From contig JAMOTM010000035.1 in the NCBI GenBank assembly GCA_027002265.1, positions 1-35,188 of the forward strand: a DNA stretch of 35,188 nucleotides, in the 5' to 3' direction. Shown here piece after piece: positions 17,335-25,735 of the stretch. The position numbers and the translations under genes were made by a program. Below the pieces are notes generated by a model. The model did not search any database. It was not told where the DNA came from and was given only the letters and a program-made list of their open reading frames with translations. Each line of letters starts with the position of its first letter. Positions within the stretch are counted from its first letter, which is position 1. The stretch comes from Aquificota bacterium. GTDB taxonomy: Bacteria; Aquificota; Aquificia; Desulfurobacteriales; DQVG01.

Positions 17335-18300
17335 GTGAAAGTTGGAATTTTAGGAGCATCAGGATATACAGGTGAAGAGCTTATAAACTTGCTTTTAAAT
17401 AAAAAAGACGTAGAGCTTGTATATATTACTTCAAGAAGATACAAAGGAAAAACTTTAGGAGAAATTAATCCAAGGTTTAAAAATACTCGTTTTGAAAATC
17501 TAAAATTTGAAGAAGTAAATGAAGAAAAAATTTTAAATTGTGATTTAATATTTTCCTGTCTTCCTCACGGAGAAGCAAAAAATATCTTAGAAAAATATTT
17601 AGGAAAAATTTTTATTATTGATCTTTCCCAAGACTATAGAAAAGATGAAAGAGCTATTTATGGTCTTACAAATATTTATGATGTTTATACTAAACATCCT
17701 TTGAAAAGAAAATATGATGTAGAAAAGCTTAAAAAGTATAAGATAATTGCAAATCCCGGATGTTATCCTACCTCTATAATACTTCCTTTATATCCTCTTT
17801 TAAAGGCAAATTTAATAGAGAAAGATTTTATTATTTGTGATTCTAAATCTGGAACGTCGGGGGCTGGAAAAAGTTTAAAAGAAAATTTGCTATTTTGTGA
17901 GGTAAATGAAAACTTTTATTGTTATAAGCCAAAGGGACATAGACATGAAAGTGAAATAAAATATGTTTTAAATGTAAAAAATTTAAAATTTACGCCTCAT
18001 TTACTTCCTATAAATCGTGGGATTTTATCTACTATATATTTTAGATCTGAAGCTACTTTAAAAGATTTAATAGATCTTTTAAAAGATTTTTACAGAAATG
18101 ATGAAAATGTAAAAATAATTGATACTTATCCTCAGCTTAAATTTGTAAATTATACGAACGAGGCTCATATTTATGTGGATTATGATGAGGAAAATAAACT
18201 TTTTATCGTTTTAAGTGCAATAGATAATTTAATTAAAGGTGCTTCCGGTCAAGCGGTAGAAAACATGGAGATTTTAAAAAATTATCTTTTGAAAGGATAA
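17335..18300 (+). CDS. argC: N-acetyl-gamma-glutamyl-phosphate reductase
   Basis: 321 residues from the GTG at 17335. The longer frame from TTG at 17323 would place the GGAGG ribosome-binding site inside the gene, so the GTG is preferred. The NADP-binding N-terminus is VGILGASGYTGEELINLL. The catalytic cysteine is in ANPGCYPTSIILPLYPLL (Cys143). SKSGTSGAGKSLKENLLFCEVNENF and the KPKGHRHESEI segment, with the active-site His, follow. It catalyses the NADPH-dependent third step of arginine synthesis. The gene starts 12 bases after the mfd stop and so is probably co-transcribed, although the functions are unrelated. Confidence 0.96.
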   Translation: MKVGILGASGYTGEELINLLLNKKDVELVYITSRRYKGKTLGEINPRFKNTRFENLKFEEVNEEKILNCDLIFSCLPHGEAKNILEKYLGKIFIIDLSQDYRKDERAIYGLTNIYDVYTKHPLKRKYDVEKLKKYKIIANPGCYPTSIILPLYPLLKANLIEKDFIICDSKSGTSGAGKSLKENLLFCEVNENFYCYKPKGHRHESEIKYVLNVKNLKFTPHLLPINRGILSTIYFRSEATLKDLIDLLKDFYRNDENVKIIDTYPQLKFVNYTNEAHIYVDYDEENKLFIVLSAIDNLIKGASGQAVENMEILKNYLLKG

Positions 18301-18305
18301 AATAA

Positions 18306-19541
18306 GTGTTTAAGTTTGAAAAACAAGAGATAAAACTTGCTTTAAAGCTTGCTTTTAAATATTTTTTTTCTTTAAGAAGTTCTATTTTAAAACTTAATTT
18401 TACTTTATCAATTTTAGGAATTATTATAGGTAGTTTAGCTTTAATCTTATCTCAAGCTGTTATTAATGGTTTTGAAAAAGCTCTTTTAGAAAAATTAATA
18501 CGAGGAAATGGAGATTTAGTTTTTTTATTAGATATTCCTTATCAAAATATTAAGGCTTATGAAAAAGTTTTGGAAAAAGAAGAAAATATAAAGGCTGTGT
18601 CGCCTTATGTTTACTACCCGGTGATGTTAGAAAATCCTTATTTTAAAACGTATTCCGGAGCAATTTTAAGAGGAGTAGATGTAGAAAAAGAAAAAAAAGT
18701 GAGTAATTTTTATAAAAATTTAAAGTTTGGAACTTGGGATAGTTTAAAAAACATAGGTTATGGAATTTTTGGTTATACTCTTTTAAATAATCTTGGTGCT
18801 ACTTTAAATGATACTATAAAAGTTGTTTCCCCCATTGGAAAAAAAACTCCTTTTGGATATATCCCAAAGGTTGGGTATATAAGGGTTGGAGGGGCTTTTT
18901 CTTTAGGGCTTTATCAATTTGATAATAATTTTGTTTTAGTATCCTTAGAAACTTTAAACAAGGTTTTTGGAGTAAATAAAATAAATGGTTTTATTATAAA
19001 ACTTAAAGATTTTTCAAGATTAAAGGAAACTGAAGAAAAACTACGTCTTAAATTTCCAGAAGCTCAAGTTCAAAGTTGGATAGAAATAAATAAAAGTCTA
19101 TTTTCTTCTTTAAAGCTTGAAAAACTTGCTATGTTTTTTATTACTACTTTAATTTTGGTTGTAGCTTCTTTTAATATTATGTCTTTTTTAGTAAATAATA
19201 TTTTTTTAAGAGCAAAAGACATTGCTATTTTAAAAACCCTGGGAACAAAAAACTCCACTATAAAATACATGTTTCTTTTTCAAGGATTATTTATAGGAAT
19301 TATAGGAATTACTATAGGAAATATTTTGGGAATTACTATTTCATATGTTCTAGATAAGTATAAACTTATAAAACTTCCTCCTCAAAGCTATTTTATAGAT
19401 TATTTACCTTTTAAATTAAGTTTAAAAAGTTTAATTTGGATAAATTTGGTTACTTTCCTAATATGTATAATTTCTTCAAAAATTTCCTTAAGAAGACTTT
19501 CTGAACTTAGCATAACTGAAATTTTAAGAAATTATAGGTAG
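18306..19541 (+). CDS. LolC/LolE-like lipoprotein-releasing ABC transporter permease
   Basis: 411 residues with the MacB/FtsX-type layout: one N-terminal membrane segment (LSILGIIIGSLALILSQAVINGFEKALLEKL, about 27-57), a large periplasmic domain, then three C-terminal segments (FFITTLILVVASFNIMSFLV; FLFQGLFIGIIGITIGNILG; a last one near 377-393). The region AKDIAILKTLGTKNSTIKYMFLFQG is the coupling-helix segment conserved in LolC/E. It would release outer-membrane lipoproteins from the inner membrane with LolD and LolA. The GTG start lies six bases after the argC stop. No LolD ATPase is present nearby, so it may pair with one elsewhere or be a LolCE-type single permease. Confidence 0.85.
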   Translation: MFKFEKQEIKLALKLAFKYFFSLRSSILKLNFTLSILGIIIGSLALILSQAVINGFEKALLEKLIRGNGDLVFLLDIPYQNIKAYEKVLEKEENIKAVSPYVYYPVMLENPYFKTYSGAILRGVDVEKEKKVSNFYKNLKFGTWDSLKNIGYGIFGYTLLNNLGATLNDTIKVVSPIGKKTPFGYIPKVGYIRVGGAFSLGLYQFDNNFVLVSLETLNKVFGVNKINGFIIKLKDFSRLKETEEKLRLKFPEAQVQSWIEINKSLFSSLKLEKLAMFFITTLILVVASFNIMSFLVNNIFLRAKDIAILKTLGTKNSTIKYMFLFQGLFIGIIGITIGNILGITISYVLDKYKLIKLPPQSYFIDYLPFKLSLKSLIWINLVTFLICIISSKISLRRLSELSITEILRNYR

Positions 19542-19559
19542 ATTTTATGTAAATTTCTT

Positions 19560-19577
19560 AACTTTTCATAAGTTTTT
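19560..19577 (+). terminator. Weak possible terminator after the mfd-argC-lolC/E run
   Basis: AACTT/AAGTT five-bp stem with a five-base loop followed by a short T run. Marginal, but placed 18 bases after the permease stop and before cobB. Confidence 0.3.
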
Positions 19578-19678
19578 ATCTTTAGAACTCCTAGCATTTT
19601 TATTCTTTTTTAAAGATAATATAATTTGCTATATTAAACAATTTATAAAATTAATTATTTTTCATTGAGGCTAAAACT

Positions 19679-20404
19679 ATGAACTTATATAAAGATGCTG
19701 CAAATCTTTTAAAAGAAGCAAAAAATATTTTAGTTTTTACCGGAGCTGGAATTAGCGCAGAAAGTGGAATTCCAACTTTTCGAGGAAAAGATGGGCTTTG
19801 GAACAAATATAATCCACAAGAACTTGCAACTCTAGAAGCCTTTTTAAAAAATCCAAAACTTGTTTGGGAATGGTATGATTTTCGTAGAAAACTTATAAAA
19901 GAAGCTAAGCCTAACTTAGCTCATTTAACTTTGGCAAAATGGGAAAAAATATTACCTATAACTATTATTACTCAAAATGTAGATGAACTTCATCAAAGGG
20001 CAGGAAGCAAAAATGTTATAGAGCTTCATGGAAACATTTGGACTTTAAAGTGTTTAAGTTGCTCTTATCAAGAAAAAAATTATGAAGTTCCCCTAAAGAA
20101 AATTCCTCCTATTTGTCCAAAATGTCATGATTTACTTAGACCCGGAGTAGTTTGGTTCGGAGAAGCTTTACCAGAAGATGCCTTGAAAAAAGCTTTCGCC
20201 TTAGCTCAAAATGCTGATGTTTGTTTAGTTATTGGAACAAGCGGAGTTGTTTTTCCGGCAGCTCAAATTCCCTATATAGTAAAAGAAACTGGAGGAAAAG
20301 TAATAGAAATAAATTTAGAGCCTACGCCCATATCTGAAATTGCTGACATCTCTTTTTTTGAAAAAGCAAGCGAAGCGTTAAGAAAAATAGATAAATATTT
20401 ATAA
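19679..20404 (+). CDS. cobB: NAD-dependent protein deacylase (sirtuin, CobB type)
   Basis: 241 residues, typical of bacterial class III sirtuins. NAD-binding GAGISAESGIPTFRG is at residues 22-36, TQNVDELHQRAGS at 98-110, the catalytic His is H117 in IELHGNIW, and zinc is held by Cys125, Cys128, Cys146 and Cys149. Y66 and R69 in WEWYDFRRK match the Tyr-x-x-Arg pair that binds acidic acyl groups in CobB and SIRT5, so desuccinylation as well as deacetylation is likely. It removes acyl groups from lysines using NAD. Upstream, 19620-19635 holds overlapping -10-like hexamers (TATAAT, TATATT), but no clear -35. It is followed after 15 bases by a methyltransferase. Confidence 0.94.
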   Translation: MNLYKDAANLLKEAKNILVFTGAGISAESGIPTFRGKDGLWNKYNPQELATLEAFLKNPKLVWEWYDFRRKLIKEAKPNLAHLTLAKWEKILPITIITQNVDELHQRAGSKNVIELHGNIWTLKCLSCSYQEKNYEVPLKKIPPICPKCHDLLRPGVVWFGEALPEDALKKAFALAQNADVCLVIGTSGVVFPAAQIPYIVKETGGKVIEINLEPTPISEIADISFFEKASEALRKIDKYL

Positions 20405-20419
20405 ATTTGGAGTCAAATT

Positions 20420-21109
20420 TTGAATAATAAAAATCCTTTTGTAGGTAAAATCGCATTAAGTTACGACAAGTTTTTTGAATCTGATTACGGTAAGAAAATA
20501 TTTAATTTAGAAAAAGAATTGTTAATCAATTTTTTAAAAAAACTTTCTATTTCTTCCCTTCTAGAAATAGGATGTGGGACGGGAATTTGGTTAAAAGTTT
20601 TTGAAAAAGAGCTTAATATAAAAGTATTTGGAATAGATATTTCTTTAGATATGTTGAAAGTAGCTAAAGAAAAAGGTTTAAAAAATCTTATTTTGGGAGA
20701 TGCTAAAAATTTACCATTTAAAAATAATCTTTTTGATATAACAATGTTTATAACAAGCCTTGAATTTATAGAAAATAAGCCTAAAGCTTTATATGAAGCT
20801 ATGCGCGTTAGCAAAAAATATCTAGGCGTTGCTTATCTTAATTTATTTTCCTTATTATCCTTAGAAAGAAAAATCAAAACTTTTTTTAAAAATAGTGTCT
20901 ATAAATCTGCAAGTTTTCTTAGTTTTGGAAAAGTAAAAAACATTCTTGAAGCAGAAGCAAGAAAATTAGGAAAAAATTTAAAGTTGCTAAAAAGAGGAAG
21001 TACGCTTAATTTGGTAACTACTAAATATATAAATTTAAAACTTGAAAAATTAATAGGATATAACTCTCCTTTTGGGGCCTTTGAATTTCTTATTTTTGAG
21101 ATAAATTAA
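20420..21109 (+). CDS. Class I SAM-dependent methyltransferase
   Basis: 229 residues. Motif I is SSLLEIGCGTGIWLKVF near residues 44-60, followed by VFGIDISLDMLKVAKEKG, ILGDAKNLPFKNNLFDITMF and FIENKPKALYEAMRVSKKYLGV, the Methyltransf_11 pattern. Substrate unknown. Translation begins at TTG with GGAG eight bases upstream; no ATG gives a full motif set closer to this site. It is probably co-transcribed with cobB. It is not closely similar by eye to the other methyltransferase in the window. Confidence 0.83.
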   Translation: MNNKNPFVGKIALSYDKFFESDYGKKIFNLEKELLINFLKKLSISSLLEIGCGTGIWLKVFEKELNIKVFGIDISLDMLKVAKEKGLKNLILGDAKNLPFKNNLFDITMFITSLEFIENKPKALYEAMRVSKKYLGVAYLNLFSLLSLERKIKTFFKNSVYKSASFLSFGKVKNILEAEARKLGKNLKLLKRGSTLNLVTTKYINLKLEKLIGYNSPFGAFEFLIFEIN

Positions 21110-21111
21110 TG

Positions 21112-21136
21112 GGCTTGCCAGTTATACTGGCAAGCC
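21112..21136. terminator. Bidirectional intrinsic terminator
   Basis: Perfect 10-bp stem GGCTTGCCAG/CTGGCAAGCC with loop TTATA, followed by TTTAAATT on the plus strand and preceded by an A-rich run that serves the minus strand. It lies between the stops of two convergent genes. Confidence 0.92.
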
Positions 21137-21150
21137 TTTAAATTACTTTT

Positions 21151-21954
21151 TTATTTAGAAAAAAGCTCATCTGCTACTTTCTCAAAAGGTAAGTTTTGAG
21201 GCATTTTTCCAGCTTTAGCTGCTTTCTTAGCAGCTTTGACAAATTCTTCCTTAGTTTTATACTTTGAAAGCAATGTTTCTTTACTAGGAGCTGTTGTTCC
21301 ATGACATGAAGCACAATTTTTTTCCCAAAGAGAAGTACTTTCTTTTCTTGTGGTTTTAATATTTTCAACAAAAATAATAAAGCCTGTATTTGGATCTGTT
21401 AAAGTTGGAAAGTTTGCAAAAACAGGTCCTCTAAATATTAATTTTCCATCCTTATATATCTCAAGCCACAAAGCTGGATTTACAGGTTCTAAGCTTGCTA
21501 CAAAATAGGTTCCTTTATCTCCAACTTTTAAGTCCGGAATAACATAAATAAGTTTTACTTTATATCCGTTAACTTCTACTTCATCTCCTAAGTTTAAATC
21601 AGCTTTTTTTATAGGTTTTTGAGTTTGTTTATCTATAAATACAACTGTAGCTCCTGGATACGCTTTTATTACTTCTTCTGGCACTTGGGGATTAGGTTTT
21701 ATTCCAGATATAGCTTTCATCATACCGCCCATCATACCATGAGGATTCTCCATACCCATTCCTGCATGCGGATTTCCACTTATAGGTGGATGTCCGGGTG
21801 GTAGGTTTGGATTATTTTGGGGTTGTGGAGCGTTTTCTTCTACCAAAGGTTTAGGAGTCATAGCACTTTCTTTTTGGTTAGAAACCTCTTTTTTATTGAA
21901 ACATCCCATTAAAGCTAAAGATAAAGCGCCTATAAGAAATATACTTTTTTTCAT
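21151..21954 (-). CDS. Cytochrome c-domain lipoprotein with a DUF2155-like middle domain
   Basis: 267 residues. A signal sequence with lipobox LMGC (Cys18) marks a lipoprotein. Residues 20-90 are Pro-, Gly-, Met- and His-rich and probably unstructured (PPGHPPISGNPHAGMGMENPH). Residues about 90-200 resemble DUF2155: KLIYVIPDLKV, then PALWLEIYKDGKLIFRGPVFANFPTL. The C-terminus is a compact monohaem cytochrome c domain with CASCH (Cys214, Cys217, His218) and a likely Met251 axial ligand in AGKMPQNLPF. It presumably carries electrons at the periplasmic face. An ideal AAAGGAGG site precedes the ATG. It begins 11 bases after gyrB. The haem domain and lipobox are seen directly; the DUF2155 match is from memory. 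Confidence 0.8.
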   Translation of the reverse strand: MKKSIFLIGALSLALMGCFNKKEVSNQKESAMTPKPLVEENAPQPQNNPNLPPGHPPISGNPHAGMGMENPHGMMGGMMKAISGIKPNPQVPEEVIKAYPGATVVFIDKQTQKPIKKADLNLGDEVEVNGYKVKLIYVIPDLKVGDKGTYFVASLEPVNPALWLEIYKDGKLIFRGPVFANFPTLTDPNTGFIIFVENIKTTRKESTSLWEKNCASCHGTTAPSKETLLSKYKTKEEFVKAAKKAAKAGKMPQNLPFEKVADELFSK

Positions 21955-21965
21955 ATTATCCTCCT

Positions 21966-24383
21966 TTATATATCTAAGTTTTTAACTTTTTTTGCATACT
22001 GTTTTATAAATTCTCTTCTTGGTTCTACTTTGTCTCCCATTAAAATATTAAAAATCTCATCAGCTTCTACCGCATCTTCTAATGTTACAAGTTTTAAATT
22101 TCTAGTTTTAGGGTTCATAGTAGTTTCCCAAAGTTGGTCGGGATTCATCTCCCCAAGTCCCTTATATCTTTGAATATAAGTTCCTTTTCTTCCTACTTCC
22201 AAAGCAAAGTTATAAAGCTTTTCTAAATCTTCAAATTCTTTTATTTTTTCTTGATATTTAAGTTTATAAGGGGAATTTCCAAGTACATTTTTTATATCTT
22301 TTAAAAATTCTTTTGTTTTATTATAAATATCACTTTTTAATAAAATTTCGTCTAAAGTATAAGTATAAATTATAAATGGATTTTCTTTAAAAGTAAATTT
22401 TATTTTGTAAGAACCTAAATTTTCATCCAAAACTATTTTATAAGAGTATCTTTCTTTATTTTTTATATTTTCCAAAAGTTTCTCGGCAAGCTTTTTAGCA
22501 GTATCTTTTTCCAGAAGCTCAGTATAATCTACGTCAAGTTCTAAAAGTTTTAAGGCTAAATCTAAAAATTTATATTTTGCAATTACTTTAACATACTCTA
22601 AATAATTTCCAATTTCTGTAAGAAGTTTAAAAGTATCTTTTTCATTTAAAATTTTTCCATTTTTATCTATTAAAGAAAGCTCTTTTGAGGCAAATTCACA
22701 AATATATGTATTTAATTCCTTATCACTTAAAACGTAGGTTTCCCATTTTCCTTTTTTTAGCTTATAAAGAGGAGGCAAGGCTATATATACGTGTCCATTT
22801 TCAATTAAACCTGGGAAAAATCTAAAGAAAAAGGTTAAAAGAAGGGTTCTAATATGAGAACCGTCTATATCTGAATCCGTCATTATAATTATTTTGTTAT
22901 ATCTAAGTTTTGTAATATCAAAATCTTTACCAAATCCTGTTCCAAGAGCAGAAATTATAGATTTAATTTCCTCATTTTTCAAAACCTTATCTAAGGAAGC
23001 TTTTTCAACATTAATTATTTTCCCACGAATAGGTAAAATAGCCTGAAGACGTCTATTTCTTGCTTGTTTAGAAGAACCTGCGGCAGATTCTCCTTCTACT
23101 ATAAAAAGCTCAGTTTTTTTTGGATCTCTTTCTGAGCAATCCGCAAGTTTTCCCGGTAAGGATAAATCTTCTAAAGCACTTTTTCTTCTTGTAAGCTCTT
23201 TTGCTTTCTTTGCTGCTATTCTTGCTTTTGCGGCAAGAATAGCTTTATCTATTATTTTTTTTGCAATTTGAGGATGTTTTTGAAAATATTCTATAAGATA
23301 ATTGTAAACTATAGAATAAACTTCGTCTTTTACATAAGAATTTCCAAGTCTTGTTTTAGTTTGACCTTCAAACTGAGGATGCATAAGTTTTACAGATACA
23401 ACCGCAACAAGCCCTTCTCTTAAATCTTCCCCAGTTAAGGTAACACCTTTAACTTTTATATTATTATCTTTTATAAACTTTTGAAGAGCTTTAGTTAATG
23501 CTAATTTAAAGCCTGTAACGTGAGTTCCACCTTCTCTTGTATTTATATTATTTACAAAAGAATAAATAATTTCCTGATACGAGTTTGTATAGGAAAAGGC
23601 CACTTCTACTTGTATTTCATCATTTTTTTCCTCTATCTTTTTTTCTCCTTTTAAATAGACTGGTTCGCTAAATAAAGCCCCTTTGTTTTTGGCAAGCTTA
23701 TCTACAAATTCTTTAATACCATCTTTATAATAAAAAACAGCTTCTCTTGGAGGTTCCTCTCTTTCATCTTTAAGTTTTAAAGTTAATCCTGGATTTAAAA
23801 ATGCGAGTTCTCTTAATCTTGCGGCTAAATAATCCCAAGAAAACTCTACTTTTTCAAAAATTTCTTTATCAGGTTTAAAAGTTATTTTCGTTCCAGTTTT
23901 ATTTGTTTTTCCAATAATTTTTACAGGAGTAATGGGTTTTCCACGTCTATAGTCTTGTCTAAAAATTTTTCCTTCTCTATAAACTTCAACTGTGAGCCAT
24001 TCGGAAAGAGCATTTACTACAGAAAGACCTACCCCGTGAAGACCTCCAGAGAATTTATAAGCTTTTTTTGTAAACTTTCCTCCAGCGTGAAGACGTGTTA
24101 AAACAAGCTCCAAAGTAGATATTTTTTCTTCCGGATGAATACCTGTTGGAATCCCTCTTCCGTCATCTAAAACTGTAACAGAGTTATCTTTATGAATAAT
24201 AACTTCAATATTTTTACAAAAACCGGCTAAAGCTTCATCTACACTGTTATCAACAAGTTCAAATACTAAATGATGCAGTCCATAAAAAGAAGTATCTCCA
24301 ATATACATTCCAGGTCTTTCTCGAACAGCTTCTAAACCTTTTAATACTTTAATTGCACTTTCTTCGTAATTATTAACGGGCAT
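21966..24383 (-). CDS. gyrB: DNA gyrase subunit B
   Basis: 805 residues, the length of the Gram-negative form. The GHKL ATPase domain shows ELVDNSVDEALAG, LDDGRGIPTGIH and GGLHGVGLSVVNALS. The TOPRIM domain shows ELFIVEGESAAGSSKQARNR near residue 428 and TDSDIDGSHIRTLLL near 500. A roughly 170-residue insertion (about 545-720) precedes the C-terminal QRYKGLGEMNPDQLWETTMNP. It introduces negative supercoils with GyrA, which is not in the window. An extended -10 (TGGTATACT) lies 41-49 bases upstream. It is followed by the cytochrome lipoprotein in an unusual pairing. Confidence 0.98.
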   Translation of the reverse strand: MPVNNYEESAIKVLKGLEAVRERPGMYIGDTSFYGLHHLVFELVDNSVDEALAGFCKNIEVIIHKDNSVTVLDDGRGIPTGIHPEEKISTLELVLTRLHAGGKFTKKAYKFSGGLHGVGLSVVNALSEWLTVEVYREGKIFRQDYRRGKPITPVKIIGKTNKTGTKITFKPDKEIFEKVEFSWDYLAARLRELAFLNPGLTLKLKDEREEPPREAVFYYKDGIKEFVDKLAKNKGALFSEPVYLKGEKKIEEKNDEIQVEVAFSYTNSYQEIIYSFVNNINTREGGTHVTGFKLALTKALQKFIKDNNIKVKGVTLTGEDLREGLVAVVSVKLMHPQFEGQTKTRLGNSYVKDEVYSIVYNYLIEYFQKHPQIAKKIIDKAILAAKARIAAKKAKELTRRKSALEDLSLPGKLADCSERDPKKTELFIVEGESAAGSSKQARNRRLQAILPIRGKIINVEKASLDKVLKNEEIKSIISALGTGFGKDFDITKLRYNKIIIMTDSDIDGSHIRTLLLTFFFRFFPGLIENGHVYIALPPLYKLKKGKWETYVLSDKELNTYICEFASKELSLIDKNGKILNEKDTFKLLTEIGNYLEYVKVIAKYKFLDLALKLLELDVDYTELLEKDTAKKLAEKLLENIKNKERYSYKIVLDENLGSYKIKFTFKENPFIIYTYTLDEILLKSDIYNKTKEFLKDIKNVLGNSPYKLKYQEKIKEFEDLEKLYNFALEVGRKGTYIQRYKGLGEMNPDQLWETTMNPKTRNLKLVTLEDAVEADEIFNILMGDKVEPRREFIKQYAKKVKNLDI

Positions 24384-24423
24384 AACTTTCCCCCAAGATT
24401 AAGAATCTAAAAATCTTTGGCAT

Positions 24424-24432
24424 AGTATACCA
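24424..24432 (-). promoter_or_regulatory. Extended -10 promoter element upstream of gyrB
   Basis: TGGTATACT on the minus strand, with no clear -35 at the normal distance. Predicted transcript leader of about 35 bases. Confidence 0.45.
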
Positions 24433-24456
24433 AAAAGAAGGTCCTAGCTATTTCTC

Positions 24457-24465
24457 TGATATAAT
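24457..24465 (+). promoter_or_regulatory. Extended -10 promoter element upstream of the pilM-like gene
   Basis: TGATATAAT on the plus strand, 48-56 bases before the ATG. It is the same nine bases as the element before flgD and ribBA. The -35 position is poor. Confidence 0.5.
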
Positions 24466-24512
24466 TAAAAATTAAAAGCTTATAGACAAAAAAAATATGT
24501 AATGGGGCTTTT

Positions 24513-25733
24513 ATGTTAAAAAATATTATTAATTATCTCTTAGATAGAAAAATTACAAATTTCTCAATTTTAGATATAGGAAGTTATGCTTTAAAGTATG
24601 CAAAGGTAAAGATAAAAAATTCAAATTTCTATATAGAAGAGAAAAGAAAAGTTTCTACAAAAAGCATCTCTAAAGGATTAATTTTAGATGGAAAACTTTT
24701 TGAAGAAGAATTAAAATCACTTTTAGATATATCTAAAAAGGAATATATTTACATAATTTTTCCAAATTCAAATTTTTTAATAAAAGGCGAAGAAGAAGTA
24801 AATATTCCTTATGATCTTGGTTTTTTATCTTTAATAGAGAAAAATATTTTCAAAGATATTTATTTTAAGTATAAAGAAGATAAAGAATACTTTCTTCCTG
24901 AACTATATACTTCCCATCTTTGTCCGCATACATTCATCTTAGACAACCAAGAAGTAAAAAACATTTTAAATTTAACTGGGAGATTTATAGAAGTTAAAGC
25001 TTTTCCATTTTTTCTAAAAAAAAGTTATACTATTGAAACTTTAAAGAGTCTTTTAAAAAATAAGAAGATATTAAACTATACCTCTCAAGCCGTAATGCTA
25101 GCTGCAAGTTTCCTAAAGGAAAAGCAAGATTTTGAAAATAATAATTTAATAATATCTTTTTCTTCCAGTGGAACTGAAGGTATATTTTTAAAACAAGGTT
25201 TTTTAGCCTGGAGTTATTTTGATCCTAAATTTTCTATAAAGGCTATACTTAAAAAGCTATCAAAGTTTTTTGATTTACCTTATATTGAAGTTGAAAATTA
25301 TTTTGTAAAGGAAGGTATTAAAGTTTTAAGAAGGCAAAGCTATACTCTAAGAATTAATAGAAGATCTTTTAGAACCTACAAAATTATTAATGCTATTTTA
25401 ATTTTAATGAGAAATATTATAAAAAACTTTATATATCTTGTTTCAAAAAAAGGTTATAAAATCTCCAAAATTTACATTACAGGTTATCCTCTAAAATTTA
25501 GAGATTTTAAAGAGATTCTTTATGACAAAACTTTTTTAGGTTTGAGTTTAAAATTAAATCCCTGGGAGATGAAAGTAGATGATTTTGATTTTAAAACTAT
25601 ATATGCTTTTATAGATTATTTAAATTTAGTTTTAAAGAACAACTACCCTTTGGATATAAACTTAGAACCTTACGAAATTTTAAATATGGAAGAAGAATCT
25701 GAAAGTGCCCCACAGAAAGTGGGACACGTATAA
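24513..25733 (+). CDS. PilM-like actin-fold protein, degenerate
   Basis: 406 residues. The N-terminus follows PilM: ILDIGSYALKYAKVKIKNSNFYIEEKRKV as phosphate-1 motif, then GLILDGKLFEEELKSLLD, then YIYIIFPNSNFLIKGEEEVNIP. Around residue 210, NLIISFSSSGTEGIFLKQGFLAWS sits where PilM has its phosphate-2 strand, but the usual Asp and first Gly are missing. KIYITGYPLKFRDFKEIL near 322-339 fits the adenosine motif with a changed glycine pattern. PilM is the cytoplasmic platform of type IV pili and related secretion systems. No pilN, pilO or pilQ lies nearby, so function here is unproven. The last codons form a hairpin that may be a terminator. Confidence 0.5.
   Translation: MLKNIINYLLDRKITNFSILDIGSYALKYAKVKIKNSNFYIEEKRKVSTKSISKGLILDGKLFEEELKSLLDISKKEYIYIIFPNSNFLIKGEEEVNIPYDLGFLSLIEKNIFKDIYFKYKEDKEYFLPELYTSHLCPHTFILDNQEVKNILNLTGRFIEVKAFPFFLKKSYTIETLKSLLKNKKILNYTSQAVMLAASFLKEKQDFENNNLIISFSSSGTEGIFLKQGFLAWSYFDPKFSIKAILKKLSKFFDLPYIEVENYFVKEGIKVLRRQSYTLRINRRSFRTYKIINAILILMRNIIKNFIYLVSKKGYKISKIYITGYPLKFRDFKEILYDKTFLGLSLKLNPWEMKVDDFDFKTIYAFIDYLNLVLKNNYPLDINLEPYEILNMEEESESAPQKVGHV
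25705..25727. terminator. Hairpin inside the end of the pilM-like gene, between convergent genes
   Basis: GTGCCCCAC and GTGGGACAC form a nine-base stem with one mismatch and loop AGAAA. On the minus strand it lies just after the TehA-family stop and is followed by TTTCAGATTCTTCTT. It overlaps the last codons of the plus-strand gene. The T tract is interrupted on both sides. Confidence 0.5.
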
Positions 25734-25735
25734 AT

